Origin: Pseudomonadota bacterium
GTDB lineage: Bacteria; Pseudomonadota; Gammaproteobacteria; Steroidobacterales; Steroidobacteraceae
Length of the DNA: 42,672 nt
Assembly: GCA_021816775.1 (NCBI GenBank)
Contig: JAKAXA010000028.1
Coordinates: 1 to 42,672, forward strand
Direction of reading: 5' to 3'
Below are positions 18,261 to 27,263 of the stretch, piece after piece; within the stretch, counting starts at the first letter, position 1, and the number at the start of each line of letters is the position of its first letter. Both the position numbers and the translations under genes were made by a program. The notes beneath the pieces are model-generated. The model searched no databases and had not been told where the DNA came from. It was given only the letters and a program-made list of their open reading frames with translations.

Positions 18261-19355
18261 TTGGCCCGCATCGATGCCTTCTTGAAGCTTGGTGTGCAGC
18301 AAGGCTGCTCGGACGTGCATCTGGCCGTCGGGGTGCCGCCGATGCTGCGCATGCAGGGCGACCTGCTGCCGATCAAGTTCCGCGAGCTGCGCGGGCCGGA
18401 ACTCGAGGGCTACATCACGGAGATCCTCACGCCCTCGCAGGCTGAGCGGTTCAACGCCGGGAACGACCTCGACTTCTCCTACGTTTCGGCCGAGGGCGGG
18501 CGCTTCCGCGTCAATGTGTTCCGCAAGGACACCGGCATCGGGGCCACCTTCCGGGCCATCCCCACCTCGGTGCCGCAGCTTGCGACCATGGGCCTGCCGC
18601 CGGTGATCGCCAAGCTCTGTGACTACCACCAGGGCATGATCCTGGTCACCGGCGCGACCGGCACCGGCAAGTCGACCACGCTCGCGGCGATGATCGACCT
18701 GCTCAACGAGACGCGCAAACTCAACATCATCACGCTCGAGGACCCGATCGAGGTGGTGCACCGCAGCAAGATGAGCCAGGTCATCCAGCGCGAGCTCGGC
18801 ACCCACATCCCAAGCTTCGCCGAGGGCGTGCGCGCGGCGATGCGTGAGGATCCGGACGTGATCCTGGTCGGTGAGATGCGCGATGCCGAGACCATCTCCA
18901 TGGCGATGACCGCGGCGGAGACCGGCCACCTGGTGCTCGGCACGCTGCACACCACCAGCGCCGTCAAGACCGTCGACCGCATCGTCGATGCGCTGCCGGT
19001 CGAGCAGCGCGAGCAGACCAAGAGCTTCCTTGCCCAGAGCCTGCTCGCGGTGATCACCCAGGTGCTGGTGAAGACCCCCGACCGGCGCGGGCGCCGGCCG
19101 GTGTGCGAGATCATGATGATGACCCGGGCGATCGCCAAGCTCATCCAGACCGAGCAGACCTTCCAGATCCCGAGCCTGTTGCAGACCGGGCGCGACCTCG
19201 GCATGCAGCTGCTCGATCAGGCGCTGCTGACGGCCGTGAACGCGCGGGAGATCGATCCGGACGAGGCGTACGTGTACGCCAGCGACAAGCGCCCCTTCCA
19301 GAAGCTCGTCAGCGACGCCGATCTGCTGCCGAAGAACGATATGGCCGGCGCGTAA
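18261..19355 (+). CDS. PilT-family type IV pilus motor ATPase (first copy)
   Basis: Hexameric secretion-type ATPase of the PilT/PilU group, 364 residues. Visible: N-terminal SDVHLAVGVPPMLRMQGDL, Walker A GATGTGKST (131-139), Asp box ITLEDPIEVVH, Walker B REDPDVILVGEMRDAET, and His box ETGHLVLGTLHTTSA. The C-terminal region has AIAKLIQTEQ where classical PilT has AIRNLIRE, and ends with an extra tail including DKRPFQKLVSD that is seen in PilT paralogues. The start codon is TTG at 18261 with GGGAG at a good distance; no ATG or GTG is available in frame near the conserved start. It is followed after 11 bases by a second PilT-like gene. Confidence 0.88.
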   Translation: MARIDAFLKLGVQQGCSDVHLAVGVPPMLRMQGDLLPIKFRELRGPELEGYITEILTPSQAERFNAGNDLDFSYVSAEGGRFRVNVFRKDTGIGATFRAIPTSVPQLATMGLPPVIAKLCDYHQGMILVTGATGTGKSTTLAAMIDLLNETRKLNIITLEDPIEVVHRSKMSQVIQRELGTHIPSFAEGVRAAMREDPDVILVGEMRDAETISMAMTAAETGHLVLGTLHTTSAVKTVDRIVDALPVEQREQTKSFLAQSLLAVITQVLVKTPDRRGRRPVCEIMMMTRAIAKLIQTEQTFQIPSLLQTGRDLGMQLLDQALLTAVNAREIDPDEAYVYASDKRPFQKLVSDADLLPKNDMAGA

Positions 19356-19366
19356 GGACGGGCACC

Positions 19367-20428
19367 GTGGCGAGCGTCGACACTCTGCTGCTCGAGATTC
19401 TGCAAAAGCGCGGCTCGGACCTGCACTTCATCGCCGGCGAGCCGCCGCGCATCCGCCTGTACGGCGAGCTGATGCCGCTGAAGGGCGAGCCGCTCGGCCA
19501 GGAGTTCGTCAGGCACGCCCTCTACGAGATCATGCCGAAGCTCGCCGTGGAGCGCTTCGAGGCGCACGACGGAGCCGACTTCGCCTACACCATCCCCGAG
19601 CGCGGCCGCTTTCGCGTCAATGTGCTGCGCCAGCTGAACGGGATGGGCGCGGTGTTCCGCGCCATCCCCTCCACGGCGCTCACCCTCGAGGAGCTCGAGA
19701 TGCCCGCCGCGGTCACCCAGATGTGCCGCGCCAACAACGGCCTGGTGCTCGTCACGGGCAAGACCGGCTCGGGCAAGTCCACCACCCTCGCGGCGATGAT
19801 CGATGACATCAACACGCGCGAGAAGGGCCACATCCTCACCATCGAGGACCCGATCGAATTCGTGCACCAGCGCAAGAACTGCCTGCTCAGCCAGCGCGAG
19901 ATCGGCGTGCACAGCAAGAGCTTCGCCGCCGCGCTGCACTCGGCGCTGCGCGAGGACCCGGACGTCATCCTGGTCGGCGAGTTGCGCGACCTGGAGACCA
20001 TGAGCATCGCGGTGACCGCGGCCGAGACCGGCATTCTGGTGATGGGCACACTGCACACCAACGGCGCGGCGCAGACCGTCGACCGCATGGTCAATGTCTT
20101 CCCGTCCGACAAGCAGTCGCACGTACGGGCGATGCTCTCGACCTCGCTGCGCGGGGTCATCTCCCAGCAGCTGCTGCAGCGCGCCGACCGCCAGGGCCGG
20201 GTCGCGGCGCTCGAGATCCTCATCAACACGCCGGCCGCGGCGAGTCTGATCCGCCAGGGCAAGCTCGATCAGCTCGAGAACACCATGCAGTCGGGGGCCC
20301 AGTTCGGCATGCGCACCATGGACTCGGCAATCCAACAGCTGCTCGATCAGCGGCTGGTCAGTCCGCGCGAGGCCTACAACAAAGCCATCAATAAGGCGCG
20401 CTTCGAAGGGCTGAAGGACGCCGGCTGA
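19367..20428 (+). CDS. PilT-family type IV pilus motor ATPase (second copy)
   Basis: Second PilT/PilU-type ATPase, 353 residues, starting at GTG 19367 with AGGA just upstream (it overlaps the previous stop). Motifs: SDLHFIAGEPPRIRLYGEL, Walker A GKTGSGKST (131-139), LTIEDPIEFVHQRKN, REDPDVILVGELRDLETM and ETGILVMGTLHTNGA. The last differs from the usual ETGHLV: His is replaced by Ile. The C-terminal motif is AASLIRQGKL, nearer to classical PilT than the first copy. The two copies are clearly diverged, so this is an old duplication that could form a PilT/PilU-like pair. Which is the true PilT cannot be decided from motifs alone. Confidence 0.88.
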   Translation: MASVDTLLLEILQKRGSDLHFIAGEPPRIRLYGELMPLKGEPLGQEFVRHALYEIMPKLAVERFEAHDGADFAYTIPERGRFRVNVLRQLNGMGAVFRAIPSTALTLEELEMPAAVTQMCRANNGLVLVTGKTGSGKSTTLAAMIDDINTREKGHILTIEDPIEFVHQRKNCLLSQREIGVHSKSFAAALHSALREDPDVILVGELRDLETMSIAVTAAETGILVMGTLHTNGAAQTVDRMVNVFPSDKQSHVRAMLSTSLRGVISQQLLQRADRQGRVAALEILINTPAAASLIRQGKLDQLENTMQSGAQFGMRTMDSAIQQLLDQRLVSPREAYNKAINKARFEGLKDAG

Positions 20429-20528
20429 GCACCGCTCGGGCGCGACGCAGCGCGCGTTCCGGGTGGCCCGGCACCGGCCCGGACGTGCGCTGCTGTCGCG
20501 GCACAGCCGCACCCGGTAAACTCGCCGG

Positions 20529-22610
20529 ATGAGCGAGACATTCTTCGTCACCACCGCGCTGCCCTACGCGAACGGCCCGTTCCACATCGGGCACATCATG
20601 GAGTACATCCAGGCCGATATCTGGGTGCGCTTCGAGCGCATGCAGGGCAGGCGGGTACATTTCGTCGGCGCCGACGACGCGCACGGGGCGCCCATCATGC
20701 TCAAGGCCGAAGCCGAGCACGTGAGCCCCGAGGCCCTGGTGGCGCGCATCGCCGCCGGCCGCGGGCGCTACCTCGAGGGCTTTCACATCGGTTTCGACCA
20801 CTGGCATTCGACCCACTCGAGCGAGAACACCGCGCTCTCGCAGGACATCTACCGGCGCCTGAAGGCCGCCGGCCTGATCCATTGCAAGCCGATCGAGCAG
20901 TTCTTCGACCCCGTCAAGGGCATGTTCCTCGCCGACCGCTACATCAAGGGCGAGTGCCCCAAGTGCCACGCCAGGGACCAGTACGGGGATGCCTGCGAGG
21001 TATGCGGCAGCGTGTACGCACCGACCGAGCTCATCGAGCCGTACTCGGCCCTCACCGGCGCGAAGCCGGTGCTCAAGACCTCGGAGCATTTCTTCTTCAG
21101 GCTCTCCGACCCGCGCTGCGTCGAGTTTCTGCAGGAGTGGCTCGCCGTCGCCGGTCACGTGCAGCCGCAGGTCGCCAACAAGGCGCGCGAATGGCTCTCG
21201 GGCAAGGGCGAGCAGGCGCTCGGGGACTGGGACATCTCGCGCGATGCGCCCTACTTCGGCATCCCCATTCCGGATGCGCCCGGGAAGTTCTTCTACGTGT
21301 GGCTCGATGCGCCGATCGGCTATCTCGCGGCGCTGAAGAGCTACTTCGACAGCGGCAAGGCGCGCGCCAACGGCGAGACGCGCTCGTTCGAGGCCTTCCT
21401 CGGCGCCCCCGACATGCGCCAGGTGCACTTCATCGGCAAGGACATCATCTACTTCCACACGCTGTTCTGGCCGGCGATGCTGCACTTCGCGGGCGCCCCC
21501 TACCGAGCGCCGGACAACGTCCACGTGCACGGCTTCATCACCGTCTCGGGCGAGAAGATGTCCAAGTCGCGCGGCACGGGCATCAGTCCGCTGCGCTACC
21601 TCGAGCTCGGCATGAACCCCGAATGGCTGCGCTACTACATTGCCGCCAAGCTCAACGCCACCGTCGAGGACCTGGACTTCAACCCCGCGGACTTCATCGC
21701 CCGGATCAACAGCGATCTGATCGGCAAGTACGTCAACATCGCCAGCCGCGCGGCCAGCTTCATCACCCGTCACTTCGACGGCATGCTCGAGTACCCGTGC
21801 GGGACCGAGGAGCTGACGCAGCGCGCGCGGGAATTGCTCGAGCAGGTCCGCTCGAGCTATGCCGCACGCGAGTTCGGCCGCGCGATGCGCGAGATCATGG
21901 CGTTCGCCGACCGGCTGAACCAGGAATTCGACGCACGGCAGCCCTGGGTGCTCGCCAAGGATCCCGCCCGGCGCGAGGCGCTGCAGGACAGCTGCGCCCG
22001 GGCGCTCTACGGCTTCAAGACTCTCACCTGCCTGCTGGCCCCCGTGCTGCCGGCAGTGGCCGAGCGGGTGGCGCGCGAGCTGTTCGGGCTCGATCGGGCG
22101 CTGACCTTCGCCGATGCGCTCGTGCCGCCGCGGCGCATCAATCCCTACCAGCACCTCATGACGCGCGTCGATCCCAAACTGCTCGATGCGCTCCTCGACC
22201 CTCAGGAGAAGACCGTGTCCGACACCGGCTCGCCGGCCGCCCCGAAACCGCCCGCCGCCACCGTGGCCGCAATCGATGCGCCCGCGACGATCTCCATCGA
22301 CCAGTTCAAGCAGATCGATCTGCGCGTCGCGCGCATCGCGGCGGCCGAGCAGGTCGCCGGCGCCGACAAGCTGCTGCGCCTCACGCTCGATCTGGGCAGC
22401 GAGACGCGCACCGTGTTCGCGGGCATCAAGTCTGCGTACGACCCGGCCACGCTCGTCGGCCGCCTGACCGTGATGGTGGCGAACCTCGCGCCGCGCAAGA
22501 TGAAGTTCGGCGTTTCCGAGGGCATGGTGCTCGCCGCGAGCGGACCCGAGGGTGGGCCGTTTCTGCTCACGCCCGATGCGGGCGCCGCCCCGGGCATGCG
22601 CATCAGCTGA
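20529..22610 (+). CDS. metG: methionyl-tRNA synthetase
   Basis: Class I synthetase charging initiator and elongator tRNA-Met. The 693-residue protein has HIGH at 19-22 ([16 protein letters not shown]), a zinc knuckle region CPKC...CEVC (around 140-160), KMSKS at 343-347, and an anticodon-binding helical domain. A Pro/Ala linker near 570-590 leads to the C-terminal tRNA-binding (EMAP-II-like) domain, [16 protein letters not shown] to [14 protein letters not shown], which promotes dimerisation. Length matches the E. coli-type dimeric enzyme (677). It heads a same-strand run with the rsxB-like gene and nth. The stop codon lies in the palindrome CTGAGCTCAG. Confidence 0.97.
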   Translation: MSETFFVTTALPYANGPFHIGHIMEYIQADIWVRFERMQGRRVHFVGADDAHGAPIMLKAEAEHVSPEALVARIAAGRGRYLEGFHIGFDHWHSTHSSENTALSQDIYRRLKAAGLIHCKPIEQFFDPVKGMFLADRYIKGECPKCHARDQYGDACEVCGSVYAPTELIEPYSALTGAKPVLKTSEHFFFRLSDPRCVEFLQEWLAVAGHVQPQVANKAREWLSGKGEQALGDWDISRDAPYFGIPIPDAPGKFFYVWLDAPIGYLAALKSYFDSGKARANGETRSFEAFLGAPDMRQVHFIGKDIIYFHTLFWPAMLHFAGAPYRAPDNVHVHGFITVSGEKMSKSRGTGISPLRYLELGMNPEWLRYYIAAKLNATVEDLDFNPADFIARINSDLIGKYVNIASRAASFITRHFDGMLEYPCGTEELTQRARELLEQVRSSYAAREFGRAMREIMAFADRLNQEFDARQPWVLAKDPARREALQDSCARALYGFKTLTCLLAPVLPAVAERVARELFGLDRALTFADALVPPRRINPYQHLMTRVDPKLLDALLDPQEKTVSDTGSPAAPKPPAATVAAIDAPATISIDQFKQIDLRVARIAAAEQVAGADKLLRLTLDLGSETRTVFAGIKSAYDPATLVGRLTVMVANLAPRKMKFGVSEGMVLAASGPEGGPFLLTPDAGAAPGMRIS

Positions 22611-22628
22611 GCTCAGGGCAGCCCCGCC

Positions 22629-23183
22629 GTGGATCAGGTCGAGGCCATCGAGGCTCTGCTGCCGCAGACGCAGTGCGCGCGCTGCGGCTACGCGGGCTGC
22701 CGCCCGTATGCGCAGGCCATCGCGCGCGGCGAAGCCGAGATCAATCACTGCCCGCCCGGGGGCGCGGCCGTCATCGGGCGGCTCGCGGCGCTGCTGTCGC
22801 GCGTGCCGCTGCCCCTGAATCCCGCCAACGGGACCGAAGGGCCGCCGCTCATTGCCCGCATCGATGAGCAGGCCTGCATCGGCTGCGCCAAATGCCTGCC
22901 GCCGTGCCCCGTCGATGCCATCATCGGAGCGCGCAAGTACATGCACACCGTGGTCGCCGAGCTGTGCACCGGCTGCGAGCTGTGCCTCGCCCCGTGCCCG
23001 GTCGACTGCATCACCCTGGTGCCGCGCCCGGCGCCACCGGCGATGCCTCCGGCGCCCGAGCCGGCCGCCAACCGTCTGCGCTACGGCGCGCACACGGCAC
23101 GGCTCGAGCGGCGCGCGAGCGAGCGCGCCGCGCTGCTCGCAACGCGCAAGGGCCTGGCGGGCGCCGCGCCCGGCCGCAGCTGA
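22629..23183 (+). CDS. rsxB: RnfB/RsxB-like ferredoxin protein without the other Rnf subunits
   Basis: Iron-sulfur electron carrier of 184 residues, related to subunit B of the Rnf/Rsx complex. It contains the 4Fe-4S cluster region [12 protein letters not shown]...NHCPPGG, followed by two ferredoxin-type motifs [12 protein letters not shown] and [12 protein letters not shown]. The hydrophobic N-terminal anchor of RnfB is absent: the protein starts directly at [14 protein letters not shown], from a GTG at 22629. No rnfA, C, D, G or E gene is present nearby. Next to nth, as rnf genes commonly are. The reason for the nth neighbour is probably cluster-related repair or shared ancestry, not known. 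Its C-terminal 35 residues are Arg/Ala-rich. Confidence 0.82.
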   Translation: MDQVEAIEALLPQTQCARCGYAGCRPYAQAIARGEAEINHCPPGGAAVIGRLAALLSRVPLPLNPANGTEGPPLIARIDEQACIGCAKCLPPCPVDAIIGARKYMHTVVAELCTGCELCLAPCPVDCITLVPRPAPPAMPPAPEPAANRLRYGAHTARLERRASERAALLATRKGLAGAAPGRS

Positions 23184-23188
23184 CCGCG

Positions 23189-23881
23189 ATGCACCCGGCG
23201 ACCCGCCGCGCTCTGTACCGACGCCTGCGCGCCGCCAATCCCGCCCCGCGCAGCGAGCTCAATTACACGAGCCCGTTCGAGCTGCTGGTGGCGGTGATGC
23301 TCTCGGCGCACACGACGGACAAGAGCGTCAACGCGGCCACGAGCAAGCTCTTCCCCCGCGCCAACTCCCCGCGCGCCCTGGTCGAGCTCGGCGTCGAGGG
23401 CGTCAAGCCCTATCTGCGCTCCGTCGGGCTCTACAACGCCAAATCGCGCAACCTCATCGGACTGAGCCGCCAGATCCTCGAGCGCCACGGCGGCCAGGTG
23501 CCCGGCGAGCGCGCCGCGCTCGAGGCGCTGCCGGGGGTCGGGCGCAAGACCGCGAGCATCATCCTCAACATCGTGTTCGGCGAGGAGCAGATCGCCGTCG
23601 ATACGCACATCTTCCGCGTGGCCAACCGCACCGGGCTCGCACCCGGGCGCACGCCGCTCGCAGTCGAACAGGCCCTCGCGCGCAACACGCCGGCTGAGTT
23701 CAAGCGCGATGCGCACCACTGGCTGCTGCTGCACGGGCGCTACGTCTGCACGGCCCGCGTGCCGCACTGCTCCCGCTGTATCCTCGCGGATCTGTGCGAG
23801 TATCCTGATAAGAGCGCCGCGGCGGCGCCGGCCCGGCGGCCGGCCGCCCAGCGGCCGCGCCGCCGCCGGGCGGCCGACTGA
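23189..23881 (+). CDS. nth: endonuclease III
   Basis: Bifunctional DNA glycosylase/AP lyase removing oxidised pyrimidines. The 230-residue protein has the helix-hairpin-helix LPGVGRKTAS with the catalytic Lys, VDTHIFRVANR with the catalytic Asp, and the 4Fe-4S motif C-x6-C-x2-C-x5-C in VCTARVPHCSRCILADLCEY. E. coli Nth is 211 residues; the extra length is a C-terminal Ala/Arg/Pro-rich tail of about 20 residues, perhaps a DNA-binding extension. The ATG at 23189 lies five bases after the rsxB-like stop. Operon with the rsxB-like gene and the DUF1841 gene is inferred from spacing. Confidence 0.95.
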   Translation: MHPATRRALYRRLRAANPAPRSELNYTSPFELLVAVMLSAHTTDKSVNAATSKLFPRANSPRALVELGVEGVKPYLRSVGLYNAKSRNLIGLSRQILERHGGQVPGERAALEALPGVGRKTASIILNIVFGEEQIAVDTHIFRVANRTGLAPGRTPLAVEQALARNTPAEFKRDAHHWLLLHGRYVCTARVPHCSRCILADLCEYPDKSAAAAPARRPAAQRPRRRRAAD

Positions 23882-23886
23882 GTCCC

Positions 23887-24315
23887 ATGCCCGTCTTCGC
23901 CCAGCACAACCGTGAGCAGCTGCGCCGCATGTACCTCGAGGCGTGGCGCAAGTACAGCGCCGCGCAGCCGCTCGAGCCGCTCGAGGGACAGATCGCCGCG
24001 GTGATCGCCGAGCATCGCGAGTACGTGCCGCTGCTCGAGTCCCCGGCGGCGATCGAGGCCGACTTCACCCCCGAGGGCGGACGGGAGAATCCGTTCCTGC
24101 ACCTGGGACTGCATCTGGCGATCCGCGAGCAGGTGGCGACCGACCGGCCGGCCGGAATCGCCCGCATCCACCGCGACCTCACGCACCGCCTGGGCGATGC
24201 GCACGCCGCAGAGCACGCCATGCTCGAGCGGCTCGCCGAAGCGCTGTGGGAGGCACAGCGCCGCGGCGAGCTGCCCGACGAGCAGCACTACCTGCAGCGC
24301 CTGCAGGCACTCTAG
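23887..24315 (+). CDS. DUF1841 family protein
   Basis: Protein of 142 residues beginning PVFAQHNREQLRRMYLEAWRK, recognisable as DUF1841; NPFLHLGLHLAIREQVATDRP in the middle is the family's most conserved stretch, with several His and Glu. The family is found in gamma- and betaproteobacteria, often beside nth, and has no known function. It appears soluble, with mostly helical composition. It starts five bases after the nth stop, so it is likely the last gene of the metG-nth run. Confidence 0.85.
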   Translation: MPVFAQHNREQLRRMYLEAWRKYSAAQPLEPLEGQIAAVIAEHREYVPLLESPAAIEADFTPEGGRENPFLHLGLHLAIREQVATDRPAGIARIHRDLTHRLGDAHAAEHAMLERLAEALWEAQRRGELPDEQHYLQRLQAL

Positions 24316-24755
24316 GATGTGCGCCGGATTGACTGCCGCGCCCGATGCCGCCCCTGGGCTCGAAACTCATCCACGATGCGGCGGTCCTGCTTGCTCAAGT
24401 TCAGCTCGCTCCGGTGCCGACCCGGTCGCCTCGAACGGCTCAGGCGTGCCCATTTTTCATGTTCTGCTCTTTACGTGTCACGGGACCCGCGGCTTCGATA
24501 GCGCAGCGGCGTCTCGATGCCGCCAAACGATCGTGAAGCCCGGACGGCAACGTACCCGGCCCGATCGTCCGACGGCGCGCACGGCGCCACGCTCCATCAC
24601 GGGAAACACAATCTATCAGGCCCACGGCGAGCAACTGCAACGGCGTATTTCACCGTACCCCGGTTAGGGACGGAAGATCCCATGCGGCTCGTTCTCTTTA
24701 AATGGGCAGTACGCGCGTCCCGACTCGCACCACAGCGTCGAGAGGGACTCTGCCG
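24316..24755. other. intergenic region left of the IS element
   Basis: About 440 bases with no convincing gene on either strand. The sequence is less GC-biased than the neighbours and has short open frames without third-position bias. I see no tRNA, array or strong terminator. It may be older decayed sequence, like the adjacent element. Confidence 0.5.
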
Positions 24756-24769
24756 CAGCAGCCTGTCGG
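24756..24769 (+). repeat. left terminal inverted repeat of the IS
   Basis: CAGCAGCCTGTCGG, an exact inverted match to 26265-26278. GCAGCCTGTCGG-like ends are typical of IS1182-family elements as I remember them. Confidence 0.85.
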
Positions 24770-24866
24770 ACTGCGGGTGCAGGTTGAGGGGAAATGCGGG
24801 TCTTGAGCGCGGCGCTTCAGGTTGACCCGTAGAGGGCGTGCGGAAGATTGCCGTCCCTGGGCGGCC

Positions 24867-26202
24867 TCAGGCTGTCTGCGGGACGAACATCCGCCTGAGG
24901 TTCCAGCGCATCCTCACCAGGCCCACTCGCCTCGCGCATTCCAAGTCCCCGCAGGCGGAACCGGCGCAATCCCATCGCCGCTTTGATGATCCCGAAGACG
25001 GGCTGCGCGGTCTGCTTGCGCAGCGCGTAGAGCGTGCGGCCCGCCGGGGTCTTCAGCCGATACCGCATCTTGTCCATCGCGCTTGCCCAGTCCGGCGGCG
25101 GCCCGGCGCTGGCGCAAAACGTTGCCGCCAGGTCGGGTGATGACGTTCCCGCCTGAGCGCGATCAGCGGCTCAATCCCCGCTGCCGTACACGCCTCGACG
25201 TTCTTGCCGCTCGCGTAGCCGCTGTCGGCGAGGATGGGCGCCGTGCGCCCCAGCGCCTGCGGCGGCGCTTTGAGCTTCTCGATCATCGGCAGCAGCTGCG
25301 CTTGATCGGTCGCGGCCTGCGTCACCTCTGGGGCCAGCACCGACAGGCTCTCTGCGGCCACCATCGCCTGGGCGTTGCAGCACTGTTCGAAGCCCCCGCC
25401 GGCGACCGGCATGATGCGCGACTCATCGTCCGTGAGGTTGATCTGCTCCTGGGCATCGACCCCGCCGCTCGGCGGTGCCGGTGGCGGCCCGCCGGGCTTC
25501 TGACCTGTGCGCCGCGCCTTCTCCGCTCGCGCGGCGAGCTTCGCTTGAGAGTCGGCCTGCTCCCGCTCGGCAACTCGCGCTGCGACATTCACCGTAGCCT
25601 CGGCGATCGCCGCAAGACGCGCCTCGCGCCGCTCGAGTTCGGCGGGGGATCGACATCCCGTCGGGGACATCGGCCGCGTCGGCTTGATCCGCCGGGGCCG
25701 GCAACTGCTCGACTTGCTTCTTCAGCCGCTTCTCGAGCTTCTCGGCGTACCCGTACGACAGCACGCTGTGGCGCGAGGCATTCGCATGCACCTTGGTGCC
25801 AGCCAAGGCCACCGTACCCGTCTTCAGCATCCCCATCGCCCGGGCCACCTCAGCACCTCGAGAAGCAGCGGCTCGATGTGCTTCAGGAAGCGCTTGCGGA
25901 AATACGCAATCGTGTCGTGATCGGGATGCTCGTTGCCCGCGCTGAGGCGAAAGGCCAGCGCGTCGTCGGTCGCCGGCTCGAGAACACCCGCCTCGCATAC
26001 CCGTACACCAACGGCCCCCGCAGCACCGCCGTGTGGTGCGAGGCCGAGCCCGACCCACGGTAGGACTTTTTAAGCTCCGAGAGGTCCAGCCGCTCGACCA
26101 CTTCCACCACAAAACGCGCCAAGTGCCGCTGCGGCAACCTCTTCCTCCACAGCGGGCGAAAGCAGCCAATCCGTGCGGTTGATCGGGCGCAGCTGGCTCA
26201 TG
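24867..26202 (-). pseudogene. IS1182-family transposase, multiply frameshifted
   Basis: Reading the minus strand, recognisable transposase segments lie in changing frames: MSQLRPINRTDWLLSPAVEE (from 26202), LPQRHLARFVVEVVERLDLS, then NEHPDHDTIAYFRKRFLKHI, then KTGTVALAGTKVHANASRHS, then NLTDDESRIMPVAGG and LADSGYASGKN, then KTPAGRTLYALRKQT and PVFGIIKAAMG, then VRMRWNLRRMF ending at 24867. By frame order that is at least six frame changes, so no functional protein can be made. The segments fit the IS1182-type DDE transposase, including the conserved ending. Sequencing error is unlikely to explain so many changes while neighbours stay intact. Confidence 0.88.
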
Positions 26203-26264
26203 CTCACCCGGCCCTGCCACCCGGCAGGCCTGCCGTGATTATCGACGATCCCGCATCGTTAAGC

Positions 26265-26278
26265 CCGACAGGCTGCTG
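26265..26278 (-). repeat. right terminal inverted repeat of the IS
   Basis: On the plus strand CCGACAGGCTGCTG, the exact reverse complement of the left repeat. One base separates it from the aqpZ stop triplet. Confidence 0.85.
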
Positions 26279-26279
26279 A

Positions 26280-26984
26280 CTAGGCGCGCGCGCTGCGCTC
26301 CTCGAGCAGCAGACGGTAGATCAGCCCGCCCGCGGCGCCTCCGAGCAGCGGCATCACCCAGAACAGCCACAGCTGATGCACCGCCCAGCCGCCCTGGAAC
26401 AGAGCGACGCCGGTGCTGCGCGCCGGGTTGACCGAGGTGTTGTCGACCGGAATGCTGATCAGATGGATGAGGGTCAGGGTCAGGCCGATGGCCAGCCCCG
26501 CGAAGCCCGCCGGCGCGCGCCGGTCGGTGGCGCCCTGGATGACGAACACGAACATCGCCGTCAGCACGAACTCCGAGACCATCACCGCGTGCATGGAGTA
26601 CCCGCCGGGCGAGTGCGCGCCGTAGCCGTTCGAGGCGAAACCGCTCGCCGAGGCGCTGAAGCCGGGCTTGCCGGTGGCGATGGCATAGAGCACGGCGGCT
26701 GCGACGATCGAGCCGATCACCTGCGCGATGATGTACGGGATCACCTCCCGGGCGCCGAACCGTCCACCGGCGAACAGCCCCACCGTCACGCCGGGGTTGA
26801 AGTGCCCGCCCGAGATGTGCCCCACGGCGTACCACATGGTAAGGACCGTAAGGCCGAAGGCGAACGCGACGCCGATGAAGCCGATGCCCAGATGCGGATA
26901 GGCCGCATCCAGCACGGCGCTGCCGCAGCCGCCGAGCACCAGCCAGAATGTCCCGAAGAACTCTGCCGCCAATCGCTTGTACAT
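26280..26984 (-). CDS. aqpZ: aquaporin Z
   Basis: Inner-membrane water channel of 234 residues (E. coli AqpZ 231), six hydrophobic segments. The start is ATG at 26984, with AAGGGG six bases upstream; the in-frame TTG at 26990 would leave no space for it. Signature stretches: [52 protein letters not shown], and [19 protein letters not shown]. The second NPA box is intact and the selectivity-filter His, Thr and Arg are present. The first box is NPG (63-65) instead of NPA, which is unusual. It stands alone next to the relict insertion sequence. Confidence 0.93.
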   Translation of the reverse strand: MYKRLAAEFFGTFWLVLGGCGSAVLDAAYPHLGIGFIGVAFAFGLTVLTMWYAVGHISGGHFNPGVTVGLFAGGRFGAREVIPYIIAQVIGSIVAAAVLYAIATGKPGFSASASGFASNGYGAHSPGGYSMHAVMVSEFVLTAMFVFVIQGATDRRAPAGFAGLAIGLTLTLIHLISIPVDNTSVNPARSTGVALFQGGWAVHQLWLFWVMPLLGGAAGGLIYRLLLEERSARA

Positions 26985-27197
26985 GGGCAACCCCTTCAGT
27001 GGAACCTATGCTGAGGTTTCTTCTTAATGGCCGCTTCCTCGGCCGCAGGCGCAACTCCCAGGCCGCCGGATGGTAGCACGAGCGCGGACCCGTCCGTTGC
27101 AGCCGCAGGCCCACGCCCCTCGCGCAAGCCCCGAATCCCCAGTCCGAGCAGTCGCGCACACTCTGCTCGCCAGCGCGTGCGCCGGGCGAGGCGCGGC

Positions 27198-27206
27198 TGA
27201 TACACT
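27198..27206 (+). promoter_or_regulatory. possible extended -10 promoter for the phenylacetate-CoA ligase gene
   Basis: TG-A-TACACT (27198-27206) has the form of an extended -10 box and lies 58 bases before the chosen ATG. No good -35 is seen. The rest of the 280-base gap from aqpZ shows no other feature. Confidence 0.3.
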
Positions 27207-27263
27207 GAGAGGCGACCGGCGCACCGAGGACCGCACGTGGGGTTGAGCGGTGAGGACACGTTG

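Larger units (their letters stand above)
24756..26278 (-). mobile_element. decayed IS1182-family insertion sequence
   Basis: Bounded by the perfect inverted repeats at 24756-24769 and 26265-26278, giving 1,523 bp, a size normal for IS1182-family elements. The transposase frame on the minus strand is broken many times (see the pseudogene entry). No clear target-site duplication is visible at the ends. The right end stops one base before the first base of the aqpZ stop codon (26280). The element is not expected to move on its own. Confidence 0.85.

Noticed and set aside
20429-20528. Riboswitch or T-box upstream of metG
   Set aside because: Only 100 bases with no conserved core, and T-box control is rare in Gammaproteobacteria.
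20388-23093. 901-codon open frame on the minus strand across metG and the rsxB-like gene
   Set aside because: Shadow of metG; stop-poor only because of high GC. No motif or plausible start.
24316-24755. Possible toxin-antitoxin or small gene left of the insertion sequence
   Set aside because: Short open frames lack start context, coding bias and recognisable motifs.
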